A stretch of DNA of 64,000 bases from an uncultured Dehalococcoidia bacterium (lineage in GTDB: Bacteria; Chloroflexota; Dehalococcoidia; Bin125), in assembly GCA_958295515.1 (NCBI GenBank), contig CATQGW010000001.1:248001-312000 (forward strand). The letters are read 5' to 3'. The notes under the pieces are model-generated. The model saw only the letters and a program-made list of their open reading frames with translations, had not been told where the DNA came from and did no database searches. The translations under genes were made by a program, and so were the position numbers. Of this stretch, positions 46,024 through 56,248 are shown in pieces. Within the stretch, counting starts at the first letter, position 1, and each line of letters begins with the position of its first letter.

Positions 46024-47808
46024 ATGAGCGAGCGGAACTACTGGCAGCGGATGCGGTCGAATCGGATGAGCCGGCGCAGCCTGCTGCGCGCCAGCGCCCG
46101 CGCCGGCGTCGGCGCGGCCGGTCTGGCGCTGGTCGGCTGCGGCGACGACGATGACGACGACCAGCCCGCCGCCGCCCAGGCCGAACCGGAGCAGCAGGCC
46201 GACCAGCAGGCGCAGGCCGTGCAGCAGCAGGAAGAACAGCAGGCCGCCGCCGAAGCGCAGGCGCAGCAGGCGGCAGGCGGCTCGAAATACGGCGGCTTCG
46301 TCGCGGTCGCCGGCGACGACGGCGGACTCTTCGACCCCGCAGTGACCATCCACGGCGGCACCGACGCCTCGATTTTCCAGGTCTACGACTTCGTCAACTA
46401 CCTCGACGAGGGCAACGTGCTGACCGACGCGATGGCCGAGCTGCCGGAGGTGATCGACGAACTCAACTTCGTCTACAACATCAAGCCCGATGTCTTCTGG
46501 CAGGACAAGCCGCCGCTGAACGGGCGGCAGTTCACCGCCGAGGACGCGGCCTTCGGCTACACCCGCTTCGGGCAGGACAACCCCGAGTTCGTCTACCAGG
46601 ACCGCTACGCGCGGGTGAGGCGCTTCGAGGCGGTCGACGAGCTGACGATGCACGTCGAGGCCTCGGAGCCGTTCTCGCCGTTGCTGACCGCGATGGCCGA
46701 GTCGGGCGCGCTGATGGTCTCGCGCGATGTCGTCGACCAGTTCGGCGACGCGGAGGTCTCCAGCAACCACGAATTGGCGATCGGCACCGGCTCGATGATG
46801 CTCGAATCGCGCGAGCCGGACGTGCAGACCACGCTGGTGCGCAACCCCAACTACTACCGCGACGGGCTGCCCTACTTCGACGGCTACAACATCTACTGGC
46901 TTCCCGACAACGCCCTTCGCGTCGCCCAGTACGTCGCCGGCGAACTCGATTTCGTCTGGCTCCAGTGGTACGGCGAGCTGCAGGAGATCGAGACGGTGAT
47001 CGCCGAGGCCGGGCCGGACTCGGTCGTCGCGGTGCCCAACCCGGTCGCCTTCGGGCTGGCCACGCACATCCACTGCAAGAAGGAGCCCTACACCGACGCC
47101 CGCGTGCGCACCGCCCTGCACCTGGCGACAAACCGTCCGGCGCTGAACGCGATCACGCTCGGCGCGGGCGTGATCGGCGGGCCGATCGCGGAGACGATCG
47201 CGCCCTACGGCTGGGGGCTGTCCACGCTCGAACAGCTGCCCGGCTACCGCTCCGGCGACGCGCGCGAAGAGGACCTCGGCGAAGGCCGCAAGCTGCTCGA
47301 CGCCAGCGGCTACGACCCCGGCAACGTGCCGCCGATGGAAATCTGGGGCGATTTCGCCTCCGATTTCGGCCAGCTGCTCCAGCAGAACTTCTCGGAGATC
47401 GACTTCAAGGTCGACATCCGCGAGCTGAACACCGCCGACTCGCTGGCGGCGCGGCAGAACCACGAGTTCTCGATGATCACGCTCGGCCAGCAGGCCGCCG
47501 CCGATCCGGACCTGCTCTACAACGACCTGCACACCACCGGCGGCCAGAACTACGGCGAGTTCTCCGACCCCGCGCTGGATGCGCTGTTCGAGGAGGGGCG
47601 TTCGATCTACGGCGTCGAGGAGCGCAAGGCGCTCTACGACGAAGCGCAGGAACAGCTGCTCGAGGTGCACAACCCGCGGCTCTGGTGGCACTGGAGCCTG
47701 CCCACCGTCGGCCACCGCCCCTGGCTCAAGGGCTTCCGCCCCACGCCGGGCATCACCCACACCCACCAGGTGATGAACGCCTGCTGGTTCGAGGGCAAGC
47801 CGTCCTAG
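46024..47808 (+). CDS. ABC transporter substrate-binding protein, family 5 (SBP1), Tat lipoprotein
   Basis: 'MSRRSLLRASARAGVGAAGLALVGCGDDDDDD' Tat + lipobox; 'IKPDVFWQDKPPLNGRQFTAEDAAFGYTRF'. Confidence 0.93.
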   Translation: MSERNYWQRMRSNRMSRRSLLRASARAGVGAAGLALVGCGDDDDDDQPAAAQAEPEQQADQQAQAVQQQEEQQAAAEAQAQQAAGGSKYGGFVAVAGDDGGLFDPAVTIHGGTDASIFQVYDFVNYLDEGNVLTDAMAELPEVIDELNFVYNIKPDVFWQDKPPLNGRQFTAEDAAFGYTRFGQDNPEFVYQDRYARVRRFEAVDELTMHVEASEPFSPLLTAMAESGALMVSRDVVDQFGDAEVSSNHELAIGTGSMMLESREPDVQTTLVRNPNYYRDGLPYFDGYNIYWLPDNALRVAQYVAGELDFVWLQWYGELQEIETVIAEAGPDSVVAVPNPVAFGLATHIHCKKEPYTDARVRTALHLATNRPALNAITLGAGVIGGPIAETIAPYGWGLSTLEQLPGYRSGDAREEDLGEGRKLLDASGYDPGNVPPMEIWGDFASDFGQLLQQNFSEIDFKVDIRELNTADSLAARQNHEFSMITLGQQAAADPDLLYNDLHTTGGQNYGEFSDPALDALFEEGRSIYGVEERKALYDEAQEQLLEVHNPRLWWHWSLPTVGHRPWLKGFRPTPGITHTHQVMNACWFEGKPS

Positions 47809-47906
47809 CGCGGCGGCGCGGATTGTCCGTTGTGGACGCCGCTGATAAAAGGCTAGACTTTCCGCTCCTCACGCACCGCCGTGAGGGGCCAAGGGGGGAA
47901 TGAACC

Positions 47907-49706
47907 ATGAGCGAGCGAAACTACTGGCAGCGGATGCGCTCGAATCAGCTGAGCAGGCGGAGTCTGCTGCGCGCCAGCGCGCGCGCCGGCGTCGGCGCGG
48001 CCGGTCTGGCGCTGGTCGGCTGCGGCGACGACGATGACGACAACCAGCAGACGGCCGCCCAGGCGGAGCCGGATCAGCAGGCCGAGCAACAGGCGCAGGT
48101 CGTGCAGCAGCAGGAAGCATCGCAGCAGGAGCAGCAGGCCGCGGTCGCGCAGGCGCAGTCGTCCGGCGGCCCCAAACGCGGCGGCAACGTGCGGATCGTG
48201 ATGTCCGACGGCGGCATCTTCGACCCGGCGATCGCGATCCACGGCGGCACCTACGCCGGCGTCCATCAGATCTACGACTGGCTCAACTACCTCGACGAAG
48301 GCTTCGTGATCACCGACGGCATGGCCGAACTGCCGGAGGTCGTCGACGAACTCAACTTCGTCTACACGATCAAGCCGAACGTCTTCTGGCACGACAAGCC
48401 GCCCCTGGACGGCCGCCAGTTCACCGCCGAAGACGCAGTCTTCGGCCTCGAGCGGTTCGGGTTCGACAATCCCGAGTTCGTCTTCAAGGACCGCTTCTCG
48501 CTGATCGACAAGTTTGAGGCGACCGACGAACTCACAATGCGCGTCCAGGCCAAAGAGGTGTTCTCGCCGATTCTCTCGGCGATCGCCGAAGACAACATGC
48601 TGATGGTCTCGCGCGATGCGGTGGATGCGTTCGGCGACGGGGCGATCTCCACAGACTTCGAAGCGCAGATTGGCACCGGCGCGATGATGGGCGCCTCGCG
48701 CGAGCCGGAGGTCGAACTGCGGCTTGAGCGCAACCCCAACTACTACAAGGAGGGGCAGCCCTACTTCGACGGCTACGTCGGCCTCGGACTGGTGGACGAC
48801 GCGATTCGAATCGCCGCGTTCGTCAATGGTCAGACCGACTTCCTCAACTACCAGTGGTTCGGCCGACCGGTCGACCTCGATTCGGCCCGCGCAGAACTCG
48901 GCGAAGACGCTGTGACCGGCGTGGCCAATCCGGTGACCTACGGGATGGCGACGCACATCCACTGCGAGGTGGAGCCGTACACCGACCCGCGCGTGCGCAC
49001 CGCAGTCCACCTCGCTACCGACCGCGAACAGCTGATTGCGCTTTCGCTCGGCGAGCTGGTGATCGGCGGCCCGATCGCCGTCGCGATCGCCCCCTACGGG
49101 CGCACCGAGGACGAGCTGCGGCAGCTGCCCGGCTACCGCTCGGGCGACCTGCGTCAGGAAGACCTCGCCGAATCGCGCAACATGCTCGATGCCGCCGGCG
49201 TGGACCTCGGCGGTTTCCCGCCGATGGACATCTGGGCGCCCGACGCCTCCGACTACGCCCAGGTGCTGCAACAGAACCTCCGCGAAGTGGGCATCGACAT
49301 CGGCATCAACGAGCTGACGACTGCCGACGCGCTGGCTGCCCGCCAGAACCGCGAGTTCTCGATGGTCATGCTTGGTCAGCAGGGCGCATCCGACCCCGAC
49401 CTGCTCTACAACGACCTGCACACCACCGGCGGCCAGAACTACGGCAACTTCTCCAATCCCGAATTCGATGCGCTGGTGGAAAAGGGCCGCTCCGTCTTCG
49501 ACGTGCAAGAGCGCGAGGCGATTTACAACGAGGCGCAGGACCGCCTGCTCAACGAGTGGAACCCGCGTCTGTATTGGTCCTGGAGCACGGTGATCGTCGC
49601 CTTCCGCTCCTACCTGAAGGGATTCCGCCCGACGCCGGGACCGACGGCGAGCAACGCGATCCTCTGGGGCATGTGGTTCGACGAGGTTCCGGATGGCGCG
49701 GCCTAG
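47907..49706 (+). CDS. ABC transporter substrate-binding protein, family 5 (SBP2), Tat lipoprotein
   Basis: Tandem paralog of SBP1 with near-identical leader and shared internal blocks. Confidence 0.93.
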   Translation: MSERNYWQRMRSNQLSRRSLLRASARAGVGAAGLALVGCGDDDDDNQQTAAQAEPDQQAEQQAQVVQQQEASQQEQQAAVAQAQSSGGPKRGGNVRIVMSDGGIFDPAIAIHGGTYAGVHQIYDWLNYLDEGFVITDGMAELPEVVDELNFVYTIKPNVFWHDKPPLDGRQFTAEDAVFGLERFGFDNPEFVFKDRFSLIDKFEATDELTMRVQAKEVFSPILSAIAEDNMLMVSRDAVDAFGDGAISTDFEAQIGTGAMMGASREPEVELRLERNPNYYKEGQPYFDGYVGLGLVDDAIRIAAFVNGQTDFLNYQWFGRPVDLDSARAELGEDAVTGVANPVTYGMATHIHCEVEPYTDPRVRTAVHLATDREQLIALSLGELVIGGPIAVAIAPYGRTEDELRQLPGYRSGDLRQEDLAESRNMLDAAGVDLGGFPPMDIWAPDASDYAQVLQQNLREVGIDIGINELTTADALAARQNREFSMVMLGQQGASDPDLLYNDLHTTGGQNYGNFSNPEFDALVEKGRSVFDVQEREAIYNEAQDRLLNEWNPRLYWSWSTVIVAFRSYLKGFRPTPGPTASNAILWGMWFDEVPDGAA

Positions 49707-49761
49707 ACCGCGCCGTTCGAGCCGCCGCCCGAGCCGCTGACGACCGGAAGCGCCGAAGCCG

Positions 49762-50718
49762 ATGCGAGCCTATGTCTTCCGTCGCATGCTGCTGCTGCCG
49801 ATCACGGTGCTGCTGCTCTCGATCTTCGTCTTCGGGCTGATCCGCCTGGTGCCCGGCTCGGTGATCGACGCCCGCCTCTCCGCCGGCTTCCCCGGCACCG
49901 CCGACGCCGACGACCGCGCCAAGCTGGAAGCGCATTTCGGGCTCGATAAGCCGGTGCATATCCAATACGTGAACTGGATCGGGCAGGTGTTCAGCGGCGA
50001 TCTGGGCACCTCCTGGCTGACCAAAGAGTCGATTCTGGACAACTTCGGGCGGCGCATGCCGGTCACGGTCGAGCTGCTGGTGCTGACGCTGCTGATCTAC
50101 ATTCCACTTGGGATCGGAACCGGAGTCTGGTCGGCGGTGCGTCAAAATCGCGCCGATGATTACTCGATTCGCTTCGTGACGATTCTGTTCCTGGCGATTC
50201 CCAACTTCTGGCTGGCGACGCTGGTGGTGGTGATTCCGCTGGTGCTCTGGGGCTATGCGCCGCCGCTGCCCTACCAGCAGCTCTGGGAAGATCCGGGCAA
50301 GAACTTAATTCAGATGATCGTGCCGGCGGTGGTGGCGGCGCTGGCCGGCGCTGCGGTGCTGGGGCGCGTGGCGCGCTCGGAAATGCTGGAGGTGCTGCGC
50401 CAGGACTACGTGCGCACGGCCTACGCCAAAGGCCTCGCCGCCCGCATCGTCGTCACCCGCCATGCCCTGCGCAACACGATGATTCCGCTGATCACCCTGA
50501 TCGGCCTCGTCTTCGCCACCGGCGTCGCCGGGTCGGTGATCGTCGAGCAGGTATTCGCCATTCCCGGCATGGGACGCTACCTGGTGCAATCACTGCTGAC
50601 CAACGATCTGCCCGTCGTCCAGGTCTGGATGTTGATCTTCGGGGCCGCCTTCGTCCTCGTGAACCTGTTGGTCGATCTCAGTTACGGCATGTTTGATCCA
50701 AGGATTCGTTTCCAATGA
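49762..50718 (+). CDS. ABC transporter permease, DppB/OppB-like
   Basis: 'MRAYVFRRMLLLPITVLLLSIFVFGLIRLVPG'; 'LRQDYVRTAYAKGLAARIVVTRHALRNTMIPLIT'. Confidence 0.95.
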   Translation: MRAYVFRRMLLLPITVLLLSIFVFGLIRLVPGSVIDARLSAGFPGTADADDRAKLEAHFGLDKPVHIQYVNWIGQVFSGDLGTSWLTKESILDNFGRRMPVTVELLVLTLLIYIPLGIGTGVWSAVRQNRADDYSIRFVTILFLAIPNFWLATLVVVIPLVLWGYAPPLPYQQLWEDPGKNLIQMIVPAVVAALAGAAVLGRVARSEMLEVLRQDYVRTAYAKGLAARIVVTRHALRNTMIPLITLIGLVFATGVAGSVIVEQVFAIPGMGRYLVQSLLTNDLPVVQVWMLIFGAAFVLVNLLVDLSYGMFDPRIRFQ

Positions 50719-51632
50719 GCGATATTCCCCCGTCACTCGTAGTAGCTGAGGCCGCCGACCGCGTCCAATTCGACGTATACGGGCTGCCGGTGCGGGCGTC
50801 GTGGCGCCGGCGCGGTCTGCGGCTGCTGCGCCAGCATCCGCTCGGCGCATTCGGCCTGTTTGTGGCTCTGTTCGTGATCTTCCTCGCCGCCTTCGGACCG
50901 CTGCTGACCACCGACCCCGCCGCCGTCTCGGCCGAGATTCTCGCCGGCCCCAGCGGCGAGCACTGGTTCGGCACCGACCGGCTCGGGCGCGACTACTTCG
51001 CGCGCGTGATCGCCGGCGCGCGGCTCTCGATGTCGCTGGCGCTCGGCGCGATGCTCATCGGCGTCTCCGCCGCCCTGGTCCTGGGCATGGTCTCGGCCTA
51101 CGCCAAGGGCGCGGTCGACCTCCTCCTGCAGCGCGTCATCGACATGATGCTGGCCTTCCCCGGGCTGGTGCTGCTGCTGCTGCTGGCGCAGGTGATCGGG
51201 CGCGGTTGGCAATCGGTCGCGCTGGGCATGGGGATCATCTTCTCGGTCAGCATGGTGCGGATCATCCGCGCCAGCACACTGTCGACGCTGGCCGAAAGCT
51301 ACGTCGAAGCCGCCCGCATTGTCGGCGCTTCCCCCTACCGCATTCTCTGGCGGCACGTGCTGCCCAACATGGGCCCGCCGCTGCTGATCTACGTCACCAC
51401 GCTGCTGGGCGCGGCAATCCTCTTCGAGGGCGCGCTCTCCTTCCTCGGCCTCGGCGTGCCCCCGCCCGAACCCTCCTGGGGGCGAATGCTGACCGAGGCG
51501 CGCACGCTCTGGAAATACCCGCACCTGAGCATCTTCCCCGGCGTCGCCATGACCATCGCCGTGCTCGGCTTCAACCTGGTCGGCGACTCGATCCGCGACA
51601 TCCTCGACCCGCGCCTGCGCGGCCTGACCTGA
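50715..51632 (+). CDS. ABC transporter permease, DppC/OppC-like
   Basis: 'HWFGTDRLGRDYFARVIAGARLS'; 'YVEAARIVGASPYRILWRHVLPN'; 'GALSFLGLGVPPPEPSWG'. Confidence 0.95.
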   Translation: MSDIPPSLVVAEAADRVQFDVYGLPVRASWRRRGLRLLRQHPLGAFGLFVALFVIFLAAFGPLLTTDPAAVSAEILAGPSGEHWFGTDRLGRDYFARVIAGARLSMSLALGAMLIGVSAALVLGMVSAYAKGAVDLLLQRVIDMMLAFPGLVLLLLLAQVIGRGWQSVALGMGIIFSVSMVRIIRASTLSTLAESYVEAARIVGASPYRILWRHVLPNMGPPLLIYVTTLLGAAILFEGALSFLGLGVPPPEPSWGRMLTEARTLWKYPHLSIFPGVAMTIAVLGFNLVGDSIRDILDPRLRGLT

Positions 51633-51769
51633 GCGCACGTCGCCCGGATCCCGCCCAAGCTCCCGACTGCGCGCACAGGCGCCTGGCGCTGCGTTGACAT
51701 CGTGATCGTGATTTCTTAGCCTTCCGCGAACAAACCACAGCAACAGCGCGGAGCATGCAGGAGAGCGTC

Positions 51770-53524
51770 ATGAGCGAGCGAAACTACTGGGACCAAATCC
51801 GCAGGCGGCGGGTGAGTCGGCGCTCGATGCTGGGCGCAGCCGCGCGGGCCGGCGTTGGCGCGGCCGGCATTGTGCTAGTCGGCTGCGGCGACGATGACGA
51901 CGACGGCCAACAGCAGGCCGCGCCCGCCGCGGCGCAAGCGCAGGCGCAGCAGCAACAGCAGCAAGCGCAACCGGCCGCTCAGCAGCAACAACAGCAGCAA
52001 GCAGCCGCGGTCGCCCAGGCGCAGCAGTCCGACGCCGGCCCGAACCGCGGCGGCAGGCTCATCATGGGCGACCTGCATTCCTTCGAAGATGACGTGACGC
52101 TGCCATACGCGATCGGCGACGGCCGGTCCACCCAGCCGCCGGACTCCGGCGTCTGGGACTGGCTGATGCAGCGCGGGGACACGCTGGAGCCGGAGGCTCG
52201 GCTCGCGGAGGCGTGGGAGCAAAACGGTGACGCCACCGCCACAATCGTCACACTGCGCCCGGGCCTCGAGTTCCACAATGGCAAGCCGCTCAACGCCGAG
52301 GCCGTCAAGCTCAGCTATGAGGCGATGAACTACGAGAGCACACCGAACAGCCAGGTGCGAGCGTTGGCAGCCGCCTACCTCGAATCAATCGACGTGATCG
52401 ACGACCGTACGGTGCAGTTCAACCACGCGAACTGGCCGGGGCCGGTCATCTACGACCTGATCACATTCGCGCCGATCGCCGACGCTGAGACTATTCCGGC
52501 CTTGGCTGCCATGGAGGAGGTCAATGGCAGCGGCCCGTTCAAGTTCGACTTCGACCAATGGGAGCCCGGCGCGAAGTGGGTGGCGGTGCCGCACGAGAAT
52601 GGCTACCTCACGCCGTACCTCGACTCGATCGAGTATCGCACCATCGCGGACGAGGACACCCAGGTGCTGGCCCTCGAGAGCGGGGAACTGGACGTGACCC
52701 ATATTCCCGCCACGCAATTCGCGCGCCTGGGCGCATTGGACCACCTCACCACCGCCATCTTCCCGGCGCTCGGGTACTGGGTCGTCGGACCGACCGGAAC
52801 GGGACTTGGCGGCGGTCACCCCGCGAACGACGATCCGCGCTTCCGCCAAGCGCTGCAAAAGGCGATCGACCGTGAGCGCCTCCATGAGGACATTTTCGAA
52901 GGCATCTATCCCATCTCCAACCAGATGTGGCTGCCGACTTCCCCGGCGTATGACCCGCAGTACGACGTCGTCGCCTACGACCCTGAGGGCGCCAGGGCGC
53001 TGCTGGAGGAGGCCGGTCTCGTAGGCACGGAGATCGGCATCCATTATTTCGAGGGCCAGGTCCCCAGTGGCGCCCCCGAAATCATTCAGGCGAACTTCCA
53101 GGCCATCGGAGTCGACGCTACGCTCGAGGTGATCGACCGCGCGCTGTGGATCGAGTACTTCTTGTCAGGCACGATGCCCGGCCTGTACATGGCGAGCACC
53201 GGCTTCTTCTGGATGAACCCCGAAACGCTGCCGAACATGAACTATCAGTTCCGCAAGGACAACGCGCTTGCCTTCGGGAACAGATCAGATCCGGATCACG
53301 TGGAGTACAACTCCATCATCGATGGCTTTGGCTCACAGCCGTCGCCCGCCGAGCGCGAAGCATTGTTTCAGCGCTGGAACGCGCTCTATGCCGAAGCGCC
53401 GTGGCTGCTCCCGTACTCCGGCTTGGGCCACCTCGCGGCCTACAACAACACCCGTGTCGGAGGATTCCGGTATACGCCGGCGTCCGCGAAATTGCACAAG
53501 GAAGAGCTCTGGCTGATCGCGTAG
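51770..53524 (+). CDS. ABC transporter substrate-binding protein, family 5 (SBP3), Tat lipoprotein
   Basis: 'MSERNYWDQIRRRRVSRRSMLGAAARAGVGAAGIVLVGCGDDDDD', poly-Q linker; start reset from 51755. Confidence 0.93.
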   Translation: MSERNYWDQIRRRRVSRRSMLGAAARAGVGAAGIVLVGCGDDDDDGQQQAAPAAAQAQAQQQQQQAQPAAQQQQQQQAAAVAQAQQSDAGPNRGGRLIMGDLHSFEDDVTLPYAIGDGRSTQPPDSGVWDWLMQRGDTLEPEARLAEAWEQNGDATATIVTLRPGLEFHNGKPLNAEAVKLSYEAMNYESTPNSQVRALAAAYLESIDVIDDRTVQFNHANWPGPVIYDLITFAPIADAETIPALAAMEEVNGSGPFKFDFDQWEPGAKWVAVPHENGYLTPYLDSIEYRTIADEDTQVLALESGELDVTHIPATQFARLGALDHLTTAIFPALGYWVVGPTGTGLGGGHPANDDPRFRQALQKAIDRERLHEDIFEGIYPISNQMWLPTSPAYDPQYDVVAYDPEGARALLEEAGLVGTEIGIHYFEGQVPSGAPEIIQANFQAIGVDATLEVIDRALWIEYFLSGTMPGLYMASTGFFWMNPETLPNMNYQFRKDNALAFGNRSDPDHVEYNSIIDGFGSQPSPAEREALFQRWNALYAEAPWLLPYSGLGHLAAYNNTRVGGFRYTPASAKLHKEELWLIA

Positions 53525-53716
53525 CCGACCGATCGGATTCGTCCGGCTCCCTTCTCACTCTCTTCCGCGCTGCTGGGGAGAGGCCGCGATGTGACAGCGG
53601 GAGGGGCTTGCAACCGCCGGAGAAACCTCCTCCAGCACTAAGGGACAACTCGTCCTACAAGTGGGAGGCGAGGCGCTCTCCGTGCGGTATGGTCAGCCTT
53701 CAGAGGAGCGTCGTGC

Positions 53717-54661
53717 ATGGGTTCGTTCCTAGTCCGCCGCTTCGCGCAAGGCATCTTGACGGTGGTGCTGGCCAGCGTTCTGGTCTTCCTGGTCATGCGC
53801 TTGATTCCGGGCGACCCCGCACTGCTGCTGGTCGGAACGGATGCAAGCCCCGCAGACGTGGAGGCGGTGCGAGAACGGCTCGGGCTCAACGAGCCACTGA
53901 TTGAGCAGTACGCCGATTGGCTGATCGGCGCGCTGCAGGCCGATTTCGGACCGTCGATTAGCAAGGGCACCGAGGTCGGCACCCTGATGAAGGTCGCCGC
54001 CCTGCCAAGCGCGGAGCTCGCAGTGGCCGGGTACCTGTTTGCGCTGGCCTTTGGCATCCCACTCGGAATCGCCGCCGGCCTGAAACCGGGCGGGCTGGGC
54101 GATTACGCCGCGACCGGATTCACCATGGTCACGCTCGGCATCCCGAACTTTGTGCTCGGGATCCTCCTGATCTGGGTGTTAGCGGTCCTGCTCGGCTGGT
54201 TGCCAATCACCGGACGGGTTGCGATCAATGAGGATCCAATCGAGGCGATCAAGTTCCTGATCATGCCGATGATCGCCGTGGGCGCCGGGACGGCGGCCGT
54301 GCTCGCCCGATTCGTGCGCGCCTCGATTATGGAGACATTGAACCAGGATTACGTGCGGACAGCCCGCGCGAAGGGGTTGCGCGAGCGGGCGGTCGTGCTG
54401 CGGCATGCAATGCGCAACGCGCTGATCCCGGTGATCACGGTTGCCGCGCTGCAGATTGGCTTCCTGATCTCCGGCGCGGTGATCGTTGAGGTCGTCTTTG
54501 CGCGGCCAGGCTTCGGGTCGCTGATTATCGCCGGCGTGATCGGCAGGGACTATCAGCTCATTCAGGGCATGCTCGTGGTGCTGGTCACGGTCTTCGTGGT
54601 GGTGAACACGCTCGCCGATGTCCTCTATGGGGTTGCTGACCCCCGGATCCGGGTGAGCTGA
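53717..54661 (+). CDS. ABC transporter permease, DppB-like
   Basis: 'LNQDYVRTARAKGLRERAVVLRHAMRNALIPVIT'. Confidence 0.95.
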   Translation: MGSFLVRRFAQGILTVVLASVLVFLVMRLIPGDPALLLVGTDASPADVEAVRERLGLNEPLIEQYADWLIGALQADFGPSISKGTEVGTLMKVAALPSAELAVAGYLFALAFGIPLGIAAGLKPGGLGDYAATGFTMVTLGIPNFVLGILLIWVLAVLLGWLPITGRVAINEDPIEAIKFLIMPMIAVGAGTAAVLARFVRASIMETLNQDYVRTARAKGLRERAVVLRHAMRNALIPVITVAALQIGFLISGAVIVEVVFARPGFGSLIIAGVIGRDYQLIQGMLVVLVTVFVVVNTLADVLYGVADPRIRVS

Positions 54662-55581
54662 TGGCTGACGTTCAGATTCCGGAGCCGCTCTTCCGCCGTG
54701 CATCGCTTGGTGCGCGGGTCCTGACCTGGCGGCAGCAGTCGCAGTGGTTCGATGTCAGCTACCGCGTGGCCCGCGAGCGGCGAGGCCAGATCGCGCTGCT
54801 CATCCTTGGCGTGTTCCTGATCTGCGCCCTGTTCGCGCCATACATCGCTCCCTACGGCTACGCGGAGCAATTCCGCAGCGCCAAGCTCTTGTCGCCCTCC
54901 TGGACTCATCCCTTCGGCACCGATGAAATCAGCCGCGACCTGCTCAGCCGCATGATCTACGGGGTCCGGATCTCGCTCTTCGTCAGCGCCGGCGCTGTCG
55001 CGATCGGGATGCCGATCGGTGTCGCCATCGGCTACACCGCGGGCTACTTCGGCCGCTGGGCGGACGCAATCTCGATGCGGTTCATCGACACGATGTTGGC
55101 GTTCCCCGGGATTCTCACGGCGCTCGTCGTCTTGGCGGTGCTCGGGACCGGCACGCGAGAGGTGGCGATCACGCTCGGCATTACCGCGATCCCGGTCTTC
55201 GCGCGGCTGGCGCGCGGACAGATGCTGCAAGAGAAAGAGCGCGACTACGTGATGGCGGCGCGCACCCTGGGCGCCGGGCCCACACGAATCATCATGCGCC
55301 ACGTCGCGATCAACACCTTGCCGCCCCTGATGATCCAGGCGGCGCTCTACATGGCGTTCGCGATCATCGCGGAAGCATCGCTGAGCTTCCTCGGCCTGGG
55401 CGCGGCGCCCCCCACGCCGACGATTGGGTTGATCTTGAACGGGGCCAGAGCGTTCCTCACACTCGGCGCGTGGTGGTTCATATTGGCGCCCATCGCAGCG
55501 CTCGCGCTGCTGTTGATTGCGCTGAATTTCCTGGCCGACGCGATCCTCGAGGCCACAAGTCCCTATGTGCGGAACAAGTAG
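54661..55581 (+). CDS. ABC transporter permease, DppC-like
   Basis: 'HPFGTDEISRDLLSRMIYGVRIS'; 'EASLSFLGLGAAPPTPTIG'. Confidence 0.95.
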   Translation: MADVQIPEPLFRRASLGARVLTWRQQSQWFDVSYRVARERRGQIALLILGVFLICALFAPYIAPYGYAEQFRSAKLLSPSWTHPFGTDEISRDLLSRMIYGVRISLFVSAGAVAIGMPIGVAIGYTAGYFGRWADAISMRFIDTMLAFPGILTALVVLAVLGTGTREVAITLGITAIPVFARLARGQMLQEKERDYVMAARTLGAGPTRIIMRHVAINTLPPLMIQAALYMAFAIIAEASLSFLGLGAAPPTPTIGLILNGARAFLTLGAWWFILAPIAALALLLIALNFLADAILEATSPYVRNK

Positions 55582-55591
55582 CGCGCAGCCG

Positions 55592-56008
55592 CTACAGCCT
55601 GAGCAGCGGGCGGTCCGGCGATTCGGGGCGGGGGCTGAGCGTCCGATTCACGCAGTCCGCGACCAGATCGAGTTGCGCCATGACGATCTGGCCAAGCAGC
55701 GCATCCGATCCCTGCGGTACGACGACACAGTCAACAGGCATCCGACGGTCGCCAATGCGGACGGTCAGCGGTCCGGCGATTGGCAGTTCGCCCCGCCGTC
55801 CGTCGGCGTACATGACGGTCGCGCTGCTGACGACCGCCGCGCCAAGCCGTCCCACCACATCCTCGGGCAGCGCCAGCATCACCGCGCCGGTATCCGCGAC
55901 GGCCGAGATGGTGGCCCGTCGAATCTCGTCCTCTGCCCGATAGCCCTCCTCAAACAGCCGACGGTCTCCGGAGTTCTCCAGCTCAATCTCCACGATGATC
56001 TCGCCCAT
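55592..56008 (-). CDS. Clan AA (retropepsin-like) aspartic protease family protein
   Basis: 'ATISAVADTGAVMLALPEDVVGRLG' DTGA motif; 'VDCVVVPQGSDALLGQIVMAQLDLVADCVNRTLSPRP'; start reset from 57460. Confidence 0.75.
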   Translation of the reverse strand: MGEIIVEIELENSGDRRLFEEGYRAEDEIRRATISAVADTGAVMLALPEDVVGRLGAAVVSSATVMYADGRRGELPIAGPLTVRIGDRRMPVDCVVVPQGSDALLGQIVMAQLDLVADCVNRTLSPRPESPDRPLLRL

Positions 56009-56108
56009 CGCCCGCTCTCCGCTCCCTCGCTCCCACTGCTTGCAGCATATCCACGCCCGCGCGGCTCGGCCTGCGCGCATGCATCGCGCATACATATTGA
56101 CGCCGCCC

Positions 56109-56137
56109 GTTGACATCCTGTTCGCAGATCGCGATAT
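56109..56137 (+). promoter_or_regulatory. Sigma70-like promoter TTGACA-N17-GATATT
   Basis: 'gttgacatcctgttcgcagatcgcgatatttcg' upstream of SBP4. Confidence 0.45.
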
Positions 56138-56248
56138 TTCGCAGTACCCGAACGATCCGCGGCGCATCAATCGCGCTCGTGGGTCGCAGCACCGCAGTTG
56201 CCGCAACCGGAATGCCGGCTGAGACGCGGATTGCGGAAGGAGTTCGAG

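Noticed and set aside
45970-49508. Minus-strand ORFs of 598 and 551 aa opposite SBP1/SBP2, similar to each other
   Set aside because: Their mutual similarity only mirrors the SBP paralogy on the plus strand.
51940-52015. CAG/CAA-rich tract as a non-coding microsatellite
   Set aside because: It encodes the in-frame poly-Q linker of SBP3.
53525-53716. 192-bp gap between SBP3 and its permease as a possible small mobile element
   Set aside because: No clear terminal inverted repeats or duplication; only weak GC-rich complementarity and a possible TATGGT -10.
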